Positions 1-5,336 are shown, counted from the stretch's first letter. The stretch is DNA of 8,527 bases from Campylobacteraceae bacterium (GCA_027026055.1 JALVPA010000205.1:1-8527); one strand, 5' to 3'. A program made the numbers and translations. Notes: generated by a model from the sequence alone, not told the origin.

Positions 1-849
1 ATCCGCCGTGATAAAGGGCAGGTTGATTTCGGTCTCCGTCGCGCTTGAGAGCTCTTTTTTCGCGTTTTCGGCCGCATCCTTGATACGCTGTAACGCCATC
101 ACGTCTTGTTTGAGATCGATGCCGTGCTCCGCTTTGAACTCGCTTGTCACATAATCGATAATACGGTTGTCGAAGTCGTCCCCGCCGAGGAAAGCGTCCC
201 CGCCGGTCGCCAATACCTCGACGACGCCGTCACCCGTCTCGAGAGCGGTTACGTCGAAAGTACCGCCTCCCAAGTCGTACACGACGATCTTTTCGGCTTC
301 TTTTTTATCCAAACCATACGCCAATGCCGCCGCCGTCGGCTCGTTGATGATACGCAAAACGTTCAAGCCTGCGATCGTACCCGCCTCTTTCGTTGCTTTA
401 CGCTGAGAATCGTTAAAGTATGCGGGTACCGTAATGACCGCATCGGTAATCGTTTCTCCGAGATACGCTTCGGCGTCCTCTTTCAGTTTCATCAACACTT
501 TTGCCGAAATCTCTTGCGGCGTATAGGTCTTTCCCGTCACTTCGATCGCACACGCACCGTTTCTATCGACGATATGATAGGGCAAACGCTCTTTTGCTTC
601 TTTCGCTTTATCTTCGTTACACATCAATCCCATGATACGTTTGATCGAGTAGATCGTACGTTCGGGATTGGTGACCGCTTGACGTTTGGCGGGCTCTCCC
701 ACCAAAATTTCGCCTTTATCGGTAAACGCCACAATCGAAGGCGTCGTGTTTTTACCCTCTTTGTTAGCGATGATTTTCGCTTCACCGTTTTCGTAGATCG
801 CCATTGCGGAGTTGGTCGTACCAAGATCTATTCCCAATACTTTTCCCAT
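1..849 (-). CDS. dnaK: Chaperone protein DnaK (Hsp70), N-terminal 283 residues, runs off the window
   Basis: DnaK is the ATP-driven Hsp70 chaperone of the cytoplasm; it works with DnaJ (ATPase stimulation) and GrpE (nucleotide exchange). The visible part is most of the nucleotide-binding domain: the phosphate-1 loop IDLGTTNS at residues 7-14, the catalytic lysine K70 in SIKRIMG, VPAYFND at 141-147, NEPTAAALAYG at 169-179 with E170, the phosphate-2 loop DLGGGTFD at 192-199 with T197, and GGDDFD at 222-227. The frame is open to position 1 and ends in the conserved ITAD stretch, so roughly the last 340 residues (end of the ATPase domain and the substrate-binding domain) lie outside, judged from the usual 620-640 residues of the family. 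The ATG at 847-849 is preceded by AAAGGA six bases upstream. grpE lies 95 bases upstream on the same strand; that gap holds a HAIR-like site and a candidate promoter. Identification is secure. Confidence 0.98.
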   Translation of the reverse strand, partial: MGKVLGIDLGTTNSAMAIYENGEAKIIANKEGKNTTPSIVAFTDKGEILVGEPAKRQAVTNPERTIYSIKRIMGLMCNEDKAKEAKERLPYHIVDRNGACAIEVTGKTYTPQEISAKVLMKLKEDAEAYLGETITDAVITVPAYFNDSQRKATKEAGTIAGLNVLRIINEPTAAALAYGLDKKEAEKIVVYDLGGGTFDVTALETGDGVVEVLATGGDAFLGGDDFDNRIIDYVTSEFKAEHGIDLKQDVMALQRIKDAAENAKKELSSATETEINLPFITAD

Positions 850-887
850 TGTCTATCCTTTTCTATGATTTGTTTGATTTTTCTAAA

Positions 888-908
888 TGTGAGTATATCA
901 CACTCAAC
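888..908 (-). promoter_or_regulatory. HAIR-like inverted repeat (candidate HspR operator) before dnaK
   Basis: Read on the minus strand the site is GTTGAGT-N7-ACTCACA. It matches 11 of the 14 defined positions of the HspR-associated inverted repeat CTTGAGT-N7-ACTCAAG, with exactly the seven-base spacer. HspR represses chaperone genes in Helicobacter, Campylobacter and actinobacteria. The site covers the candidate -10 box at 892-897, a position suited to repression. HspR itself is not encoded in the window, so the assignment rests on sequence match and location. Confidence 0.5.
892..900 (-). promoter_or_regulatory. Candidate extended -10 promoter of dnaK
   Basis: On the minus strand TGATATACT fits the extended -10 form TG-N-TATAAT with one mismatch. 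No convincing -35 lies 16-18 bases upstream. Transcription would begin near 885 and give a leader of about 36 bases. It would be a second, dnaK-only promoter inside the grpE-dnaK unit. The overlap with the HAIR-like repeat supports it. Confidence 0.4.
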
Positions 909-944
909 TTTTGTTCGTATGCAACTTTTGTTACATTTTACGAT

Positions 945-1508
945 TTACTTACACGTACTGACCATCGCCGGTCTAAGGACGCGGTCTTTGATCTTATATC
1001 CTTTTTGCATCACTTGTACAATATCGCCGCTTTCATGCTCATCGCTATCTACTTGCATGATCGCTTGATGCACTTCGGGATCGAACTCTTTTTCGCAAGC
1101 GATTTCGGTGATATGATGCTTTTCCAATACCTTTTTAAGCTGCTCGTAGGTAAGTCTGACACCCTCTTTCATCTTTTCGAGCACTTCACCGCTATGCGCT
1201 TCGTCCGCACCTTCGATCGACGCTATCGCACTCTCGAACGAATCGATCACCGCAAGCAGATCTTTGGCGAAACTTTCGTGCGCATAGGCGACGGCATTCG
1301 CTTTTTCGCGCTCCAATCGTTTCTTGGCGTTTTCGAAATCGGCATGCGCGCGAATATACTTGTCCCTATATTCGGCTGCTTCGGCTTTCGCCGCTTCCAA
1401 TGCCTCTTCCAAACGTTGCCTCTCTTCTTCGTTTGTTTCTTGTTGTATTTGCTCTTCGTTGTTTTCCGTTTCGGTCTGTTCCAGATCGTTGCGCTCTTTC
1501 TCGCTCAT
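945..1508 (-). CDS. grpE: Nucleotide exchange factor GrpE, 187 residues
   Basis: GrpE is the dimeric exchange factor that releases ADP from DnaK. The first 60 or so residues are very rich in Glu, Gln and Lys and continue into the long coiled-coil helix. The signature of the C-terminal beta domain is clear at residues 161-184: GDIVQVMQKGYKIKDR followed by VLRPAMVS. I chose the ATG at 1506-1508 (MSEKERND) because a strong AAAGGAGG Shine-Dalgarno ends four bases before it. An in-frame upstream start at 1547 would add 13 residues, but it lies only about five bases from the predicted transcript start and lacks a ribosome site. At 187 residues the protein has normal length. It is the first gene of a grpE-dnaK unit; hrcA, which often precedes grpE in this phylum, is not here. 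A sigma-70 promoter at 1559-1588 drives it. Confidence 0.95.
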   Translation of the reverse strand: MSEKERNDLEQTETENNEEQIQQETNEEERQRLEEALEAAKAEAAEYRDKYIRAHADFENAKKRLEREKANAVAYAHESFAKDLLAVIDSFESAIASIEGADEAHSGEVLEKMKEGVRLTYEQLKKVLEKHHITEIACEKEFDPEVHQAIMQVDSDEHESGDIVQVMQKGYKIKDRVLRPAMVSTCK

Positions 1509-1558
1509 CCGGACCTCCTTTGCCTTTGACTTCGCACCGACAGACAATGCTTGAGGGC

Positions 1559-1588
1559 ATTATACAACATTGAGTGTTGTTTTGTCAA
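1559..1588 (-). promoter_or_regulatory. Sigma-70 promoter of grpE-dnaK
   Basis: On the minus strand there is a perfect -35 TTGACA (1583-1588) and a perfect -10 TATAAT (1559-1564) separated by 18 bases. It is the strongest-looking promoter in the window. Transcription would start near 1552, giving a leader of about 44 bases to the grpE ATG. Consensus promoters held down by a repressor are typical of HspR- or HrcA-controlled chaperone genes in Campylobacterota, which lack sigma-32. Confidence 0.8.
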
Positions 1589-1589
1589 G
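1564..1589 (-). promoter_or_regulatory. Candidate repressor operator on the grpE promoter (HAIR-like site plus palindrome)
   Basis: Two symmetric patterns overlap here. On the plus strand, 1569-1589 reads ATTGAGT-N7-TGTCAAG, 11 of 14 matches to the HspR repeat CTTGAGT-N7-ACTCAAG with the correct spacer; its right half lies over the -35 box. A perfect palindrome ACAACA-N5-TGTTGT fills most of the spacer at 1564-1580. Either could bind a repressor. The HAIR reading is favoured because a second site with the same score and spacing lies before dnaK. Confidence 0.5.
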
Positions 1590-1670
1590 TATATATTTAA
1601 ATTTCTAAAATAAAATAACTTTAGCAAGATAGACTAAACTTATAATTTTCTCAAAACCTCTTACTCGTTC

Positions 1671-1716
1671 AAAAATAACCGATTCAATCTTTCGTACAAT
1701 AGACCTGATTCGGCCA
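1671..1716 (-). terminator. Possible second hairpin downstream of rpsO
   Basis: On the minus strand CCGAATCA (1706-1713) pairs with TGAATCGG (1679-1686) with one mismatch across a loop of 19 bases. The stem can be extended by GU pairs to about 11, and TTATTTTT (1671-1678) follows. It resembles a backup terminator for rpsO readthrough, but the loop is long. It could instead belong to an unannotated small RNA. Confidence 0.3.
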
Positions 1717-1769
1717 CTACCGCATTATTGTCGTAAAGAAACTTATTGCAACTATTGAAAAAAGATATA

Positions 1770-1819
1770 AAGAAAGAAAAAGAAAGAAAGATAGGTATCG
1801 GCTTTACGACGCCGATACC
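1770..1819 (-). terminator. Rho-independent terminator of rpsO
   Basis: On the minus strand a perfect nine-base stem, GGTATCGGC (1811-1819) with GCCGATACC (1794-1802), closes a loop of eight bases. A T-rich tail made of TTTC repeats follows at 1770-1793. The stem starts six bases after the rpsO stop codon. It separates rpsO from the grpE-dnaK unit. Confidence 0.85.
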
Positions 1820-1825
1820 GAAGGA

Positions 1826-2095
1826 TTAGTTTCTGATACCGAGTTCGTCTTTGATCTTGTGCCATCGCTCGATATCTTTGCGCTTGAGGTAGCGCAACAA
1901 TCTACGACGCTGACCGACAAGCTTCAAAAGCCCAAGTCTGGACGCATGATCCTTTTTATTGACTTTGAGGTGTTCCGTCAAATATTTGATACGCTCCGTC
2001 AAAAGCGCGATCTGTACTTCCGGCGAACCCGTATCGTTCTCTCCTCTTGCGTATTTAGCGATAATTTCCGCTTTCTTCGCCTGATCCAAAGCCAT
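1826..2095 (-). CDS. rpsO: 30S ribosomal protein S15, 89 residues
   Basis: S15 binds 16S rRNA at a three-way junction early in assembly of the 30S platform. The protein has the exact family length. It shows the conserved DTGSPEVQIALLTERI at residues 21-36, H42 in LTEHL, KKDHASRLGLLKLVGQRRR at 47-65 with D49 and S52, and the usual C-terminal ELGIR. The ATG at 2093-2095 has a GGGAGG ribosome site six bases upstream. It stands alone as a single-gene unit, with a candidate promoter near 2164 and a strong terminator right behind the stop. Short hairpins in its leader are noted separately; S15 is known to repress its own translation in several bacteria. Identification is secure. Confidence 0.98.
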   Translation of the reverse strand: MALDQAKKAEIIAKYARGENDTGSPEVQIALLTERIKYLTEHLKVNKKDHASRLGLLKLVGQRRRLLRYLKRKDIERWHKIKDELGIRN

Positions 2096-2163
2096 TGCTG
2101 ACCTCCCGATTGGTATAGTGAATTCTCACACGAAAGCACTTGACTTTCAAAATGAGTGGCGTA

Positions 2164-2172
2164 ATCATAGCA
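2164..2172 (-). promoter_or_regulatory. Candidate extended -10 promoter of rpsO
   Basis: On the minus strand TGCTATGAT is an extended -10 box with one mismatch to TATAAT. No good -35 is present. Predicted start near 2157 gives a leader of about 62 bases. The leader holds two short inverted repeats: GAAAG-N7-CTTTC (2132-2148) and GTGA-N4-TCAC (2118-2129). These could form hairpins ahead of the ribosome site. Confidence 0.4.
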
Positions 2173-2281
2173 TACCAACCTTTTCCACACCTTATATCTC
2201 CGTCGTTCTCCTCTTTTACACAAACCTGTACGCAATGCTTCATCCTATCTTATACACCTTTCCAAACTCGAAACAAACACA

Positions 2282-2290
2282 TGCTACAAT
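2282..2290 (+). promoter_or_regulatory. Candidate extended -10 promoter of the PAP2 phosphatase gene
   Basis: TGCTACAAT is an extended -10 box with one mismatch to TATAAT and no clear -35. A start near 2297 would give a leader of about 33 bases ending in the GGAGG ribosome site at 2321-2325. It diverges from the rpsO promoter about 110 bases away. Confidence 0.4.
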
Positions 2291-2329
2291 GACGATACGT
2301 AAGCAAATAGATTAAACGGCGGAGGCACC

Positions 2330-2968
2330 GTGGTACCCTTTTCTGTATCCGAGTCGCGATTGTACCTTTTTATTTCCGTTGCGATCTTCTTATGTAGCTA
2401 TACCGTAGTTCGGATCGATTTCCCCGCCCCTCCGAAAATCGATCTTTTTGTCAAAGAACTGTTTCTTTCTTTCCATGACGCATCTTTCACCGACGTCGTC
2501 GTCTATGTCACAACCGTCGGAAATATGCGCAACGGTTTTCTTTTTGCCTCCTTTCTTCTTCTTTACTTCTTTTGGAAAAAACGGCATAAAGAGGGAACCT
2601 TTCTCTTTTTATCGATAAACGGCGCCATCTTGCTACACGCGCTACTTAAGCATCTCGTCCAAAGACCCCGACCCGATACGCAACTCGTTTCGTTACACAG
2701 CTACTCTTTTCCTTCCGGACATGCAACACTCTCCGCGGCAATCGCTTTAAGTCTTTATATCGCATTCGCGTCTGAACTATCGCAACCGAAACGAAACCTT
2801 TTTGTCCTTTTTCTTGTAATATGGCCGCTTCTCATTTCGTTTACACGACTCTACCTTTCCGTACATTACTTTTGCGACGTGGTAGCCGGTATGGCTCTCG
2901 GTGTTGCATGGACGCTTTCGCTCTATTTGTTACTCAACCCCGCTTTCAACACTCCACAGAAAGATTGA
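2330..2968 (+). CDS. PAP2-family integral membrane phosphatase, 212 residues
   Basis: This is a membrane phosphatase of the type-2 phosphatidic acid phosphatase superfamily. All three catalytic motifs are present: KHLVQRPRP at residues 107-115 (K-x6-RP), FPSGHA at 127-132 with H131, and TRLYLSVHYFCD at 172-183 with R173, H179 and D183. The usual Ser of motif 3 is Thr here. Hydrophobic segments near 11-27, 67-83, 91-106, 133-149, 155-171 and 183-203 predict about six membrane helices, the superfamily norm. Likely substrates are lipid phosphates such as undecaprenyl pyrophosphate, phosphatidylglycerol phosphate or lipid A; the sequence does not decide which. I chose the GTG at 2330 because GGAGG ends four bases upstream and no better ATG lies near. 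Its stop codon overlaps the -35 of the next gene, so rrf2 probably has its own promoter. Confidence 0.88.
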   Translation: MVPFSVSESRLYLFISVAIFLCSYTVVRIDFPAPPKIDLFVKELFLSFHDASFTDVVVYVTTVGNMRNGFLFASFLLLYFFWKKRHKEGTFLFLSINGAILLHALLKHLVQRPRPDTQLVSLHSYSFPSGHATLSAAIALSLYIAFASELSQPKRNLFVLFLVIWPLLISFTRLYLSVHYFCDVVAGMALGVAWTLSLYLLLNPAFNTPQKD

Positions 2969-2992
2969 AGCTACGAAAAACCCAACTATAAT
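2965..2992 (+). promoter_or_regulatory. Sigma-70 promoter of rrf2-DHH
   Basis: TTGAAG (2965-2970), 16 bases, then a perfect TATAAT (2987-2992). The -35 overlaps the PAP2 stop codon. The predicted start is near 2999, giving a leader of about 38 bases with an AAGG ribosome site at 3027-3030. Confidence 0.6.
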
Positions 2993-3000
2993 CCAATATA

Positions 3001-3013
3001 GAGTAAAATACTC
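3001..3013 (+). promoter_or_regulatory. Palindrome at the rrf2 transcription start, candidate Rrf2 operator
   Basis: GAGTA-AAA-TACTC is a perfect palindrome immediately downstream of the predicted start site. It matches 11 of 13 positions of the core of the IscR type 1 site as I recall it (GACTRWWWYAGTC); the two differences are a symmetric C/G swap in both arms. Placement next to the start of an Rrf2-family gene suggests autorepression. Confidence 0.5.
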
Positions 3014-3037
3014 CTAATTATATATGAAGGTAAGTCT

Positions 3038-3442
3038 ATGCTATTGACAAGAGCCAGCGAATATGCGCTACTTTCACTCGACGTGATACGAAAATCGCAG
3101 TCTCCCGTAGGTGCGGAGCAACTTGCCAACCAACTCAATATTCCAAAAAGCTTTTTGGCGAAGATACTGCAAAGTTTGGCGAAAGAAGGCATTTTGGAAT
3201 CGCGCAAAGGCGCGCACGGAGGCTTTTTACTCGCACAAGAACTCGACAATATCAGCGTGTATAAAGTGGTTTTGGCCGCCGAAGGCAAAGCCCCGGCCAT
3301 TTTCGATTGTGTCAGCTATTCGCAAACGTGTCCCAACGGTGCGATCGGCAGTTGCGCCATTTCTCCCTTTTTGGCCAATTTTCAAACCCGTATCGATACC
3401 TTTCTCAAAGAGTTGAGCCTCGGAGATATTTTGCATGACTGA
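3038..3442 (+). CDS. Rrf2-family transcriptional regulator with three cysteines, 134 residues
   Basis: Rrf2 proteins (IscR, NsrR, RirA, CymR) are dimeric winged-helix regulators, many sensing Fe-S status, nitric oxide or redox state through a cluster held by three cysteines. The opening MLLTRASEYALLSL is typical. The helix-turn-helix and wing span about residues 23-66 (AEQLANQLNIPKSFLAKILQ, then the RKGAHGGF wing). C91, C98 and C106 lie in the loop where IscR and NsrR bind their clusters (C92/C98/C104 and C91/C96/C102 in the E. coli proteins), so Fe-S binding is likely though the spacing is slightly wider. Length is at the short end of the family. The ATG at 3038 has AAGG seven bases upstream. 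The last 8 bases overlap the DHH gene, implying translational coupling. A palindrome at the transcript start suggests self-regulation. The sensed signal is unknown. Confidence 0.9.
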   Translation: MLLTRASEYALLSLDVIRKSQSPVGAEQLANQLNIPKSFLAKILQSLAKEGILESRKGAHGGFLLAQELDNISVYKVVLAAEGKAPAIFDCVSYSQTCPNGAIGSCAISPFLANFQTRIDTFLKELSLGDILHD

Positions 3443-4490
3443 AACGCAACGCATCTATCACCTTTCGCATATCGATCTCGACGGCTACGGGTGCCAGTAC
3501 CTCACCACGCATGCGTTCGACAACCCGATATGCTACAATGCCAACTACGGTCCGGAAGTCACAGCGCGTCTCGAGGAGATCGTCGCCCGTATCGAAAAGG
3601 ACAAGGTCGCTTCCCAGACCCCTTTCGAGGCGCTTATTTTGGTAACCGACCTCAACCTCACGACCAAAGAGTGCAACTGGCTCGAAAAAGAAGCGATACG
3701 CATCGGTGCGAAGATACAGCTGCTCGATCACCACGCCACCGGTGCCAATGCCGCGGAACGTTTTGCATGGTACTATCTCGATACGACGCGCAGCGCGACA
3801 AAGATCACTTACGACTGGCTTAAAGAACATTACGGTTTCGATCCCGAAGGCAGTTTCGAAGCGATCGTCGATGCGATCAACGCCGTCGATATTTGGCTCG
3901 AAAACGATCCGCTTTTCGAGTACGGAAAAGTGATGCTCGGCATGATTTCCGGCGCCAAAGAGATCGGGCGTATTCTTTTTCCCGACCAAGATCGCGCGTT
4001 CAAACTTTCGATGATCGACGCGGCGGCAAAACGGCTACATATGCCCGAAGCGCCGATCGTTCTCGACGACGATCTTCACGCTATCAAAAAGCGCTTTTTC
4101 CGTACGGAAAAAAACGACACCAAAGACAATCTCGTCGCCGCCTATGTCGCCGACATGCTCACCGCCCAACGCGATCGTCTCACCATCACCTATCAAGGGC
4201 ATAAAGGAATTTTGGGGTACAACGTCGGCAGCGCTTCGCTCATCGGTAACGCCGTCATGCAGCGCAATCCAGACTACGACTTCTATATGGATATCAACAA
4301 CCGCGGCAACTTTTCGCTACGTAGCGATAACAGACTCGACGTCTCGGAGATGGCGGCGCGTATCGGTGACGGCGGCGGTCACCCCAACGCCAGCGGCGGC
4401 AAAATCGAAGGGTTCAAAGACTCTTTTGTCTACGACGATATCAAAGCTTTCGTACAAAACCACATCGATACGATAGTATCAGACAACTAA
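3435..4490 (+). CDS. DHH/DHHA1-family phosphoesterase, 351 residues
   Basis: Members of this family are Mn-dependent hydrolases of phosphodiesters or phosphoanhydrides: NrnA-type oligoribonuclease and pAp phosphatase, cyclic-dinucleotide phosphodiesterases, RecJ. The four DHH motifs are present: SHIDLDGYG at residues 11-19 (H12, D14, D16), VTDLNL at 70-75 (D72), LDHHATG at 97-103 (D98, H99, H100), and NAVDIW at 149-154 (D152). The C-terminal DHHA1 substrate-binding motif is GDGGGHPNASGG at 311-322. No membrane segment, GGDEF or CBS domain is seen, so it is a stand-alone cytoplasmic enzyme. Length fits NrnA-like proteins (about 310-350), but the central part around 155-250 is not one I recognise, so the substrate stays open. 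The ATG lies inside the end of rrf2 (8-base overlap). Its TAA overlaps the recR stop from the other side. Confidence 0.88.
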   Translation: MTETQRIYHLSHIDLDGYGCQYLTTHAFDNPICYNANYGPEVTARLEEIVARIEKDKVASQTPFEALILVTDLNLTTKECNWLEKEAIRIGAKIQLLDHHATGANAAERFAWYYLDTTRSATKITYDWLKEHYGFDPEGSFEAIVDAINAVDIWLENDPLFEYGKVMLGMISGAKEIGRILFPDQDRAFKLSMIDAAAKRLHMPEAPIVLDDDLHAIKKRFFRTEKNDTKDNLVAAYVADMLTAQRDRLTITYQGHKGILGYNVGSASLIGNAVMQRNPDYDFYMDINNRGNFSLRSDNRLDVSEMAARIGDGGGHPNASGGKIEGFKDSFVYDDIKAFVQNHIDTIVSDN

Positions 4491-5056
4491 ATTTTCACGC
4501 GGGATTCAAGCGCTCGCGAGAGCGACACCATATCGACATTTTCCAACTGCACACCGGTAGGTACCCCTTGCGCAATCCGTGTAAAAAGCAGAGGTTTGGT
4601 CTTGAGTTTCTCTTCGATATAAAGGATCATCGTGTCGGTAGCGATCCCGGGAGGAAACGCGAAAATCACCTCTTCGACGCCTTCGACCGCTTCGAGAAGA
4701 TGTGTTTCGTCCATATCTTCAAGTGTCGAGACGACATAATAAATACCATCGTATTGTCCGCTCTCTTCAATCACGAGAATATCCGCGGCGTTTTGTACGA
4801 TACAAAGTTTCGTACGATCGCGATTGGGATCGGAACAGATGGCGCACAACTCGTCTTCACTCATATTGCGACACCGTTTGCACGGACGTATGGTCGCTAC
4901 CGCCTGCTCGATGGCATGCGCCAGCTTCATCGCGCCGAATCCGTCTTCCATCGCCATATGATACGCCAAGCGTCTCGCACTCTTTTTGCCGATAGTCGGC
5001 AACGCTTCGAGTGCTGCCGTCAGGTTTTCGAAACTCTCTATCTTATGCCCTCTCAT
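4487..5056 (-). CDS. recR: Recombination protein RecR, 189 residues
   Basis: RecR works with RecF/RecO to load RecA on gapped DNA. The N-terminal helix-hairpin-helix lies near residues 10-32 (LPTIGKKSARRLAYH). The zinc site is C59, C62, C71 and C74. The Toprim region is at 84-135 (LCIVQNAADILVIEESGQYDG) and the C-terminal walker-like end is RIAQGVPTGVQLENVDMVSLSRALESR at 160-186, written here in part as two motifs GVPTG and LENVD. It is about 12 residues shorter than E. coli RecR because the GHLSPLDG part of Toprim is reduced, as I recall for Campylobacter RecR. Q88 stands where most RecR proteins have the first Toprim glutamate (IVES). The ATG at 5054-5056 lies inside the Dabb gene (14-base overlap), giving translational coupling; a longer in-frame start at 5131 would read through that gene and is rejected. 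Confidence 0.95.
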   Translation of the reverse strand: MRGHKIESFENLTAALEALPTIGKKSARRLAYHMAMEDGFGAMKLAHAIEQAVATIRPCKRCRNMSEDELCAICSDPNRDRTKLCIVQNAADILVIEESGQYDGIYYVVSTLEDMDETHLLEAVEGVEEVIFAFPPGIATDTMILYIEEKLKTKPLLFTRIAQGVPTGVQLENVDMVSLSRALESRVKI

Positions 5057-5336
5057 AATCGACCACTTTAGAATACTCCGTCGTCTCTTTGATAAATGCG
5101 ACCACTTCCATATGGGCGGGATGCACCGCATATGCCGCCAACGCCTCTTTATCCTCGAACTCGGTGACGATACTCATATCCATCGCACGCGCTTCGTCAC
5201 TGAAATTGATACCTACTTCCATACGCCGCAGTTCGTCGATTTTTTCCGGCAAAGCCTCGAGCATCGCTTTGGCTTGTGCGATGTGCTCCGTTTTGGTTTC
5301 CTCTTTGAACTTGAACATGACAATGTGTACGACCAT
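5043..5336 (-). CDS. Dabb (stress-responsive alpha-beta barrel) domain protein, 97 residues
   Basis: The small protein has the features of the Dabb family: MVVHIVMFKFKEE at the start with H4, the central EVGINF at residues 40-45 followed by an acidic and aromatic stretch, TEFEDKEALAAYAVHP at 58-73, and VVDYE near the end. Family members form dimeric ferredoxin-like barrels; some are stress-induced in plants and some are aromatic polyketide or aldehyde-handling enzymes, but most bacterial ones have no known role. I prefer the ATG at 5334-5336 with GGAG six bases upstream over a TTG at 5351, which would sit on top of the ribosome site. It is the first gene of a pair with recR, overlapping it by 14 bases. 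No functional link to recombination is evident. Confidence 0.85.
   Translation of the reverse strand: MVVHIVMFKFKEETKTEHIAQAKAMLEALPEKIDELRRMEVGINFSDEARAMDMSIVTEFEDKEALAAYAVHPAHMEVVAFIKETTEYSKVVDYERA

Noticed and set aside
106..1068. Long plus-strand open frame (320 codons) opposite dnaK
   Set aside because: It is antisense to a clear dnaK frame and shows no family features; the length follows from dnaK codon bias.
804..1529. Plus-strand open frame (241 codons) opposite grpE
   Set aside because: Antisense to grpE, whose motifs and ribosome site are clear; its hydrophobic, Phe-rich composition mirrors the Glu/Lys-rich coiled coil.
1509..1547. Upstream start adding 13 residues to GrpE
   Set aside because: No ribosome site and almost at the predicted transcript start; the ATG at 1508 has a near-perfect AAAGGAGG.
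1548..1825. CIRCE repeat (HrcA operator) before grpE
   Set aside because: No TTAGCACTC-N9-GAGTGCTAA-like pair found; the repeats present have other arms and spacing.
3405..3989. Minus-strand open frame of 194 codons opposite the DHH gene
   Set aside because: Antisense to all four DHH motifs and without a recognisable product.
4568..5071. Plus-strand open frame (167 codons) opposite recR
   Set aside because: Shadow of recR with no conserved motif.
5057..5131. Longer RecR beginning at 5131
   Set aside because: The extra 25 residues lie wholly within the Dabb gene and do not resemble RecR; homologues start near the chosen Met.
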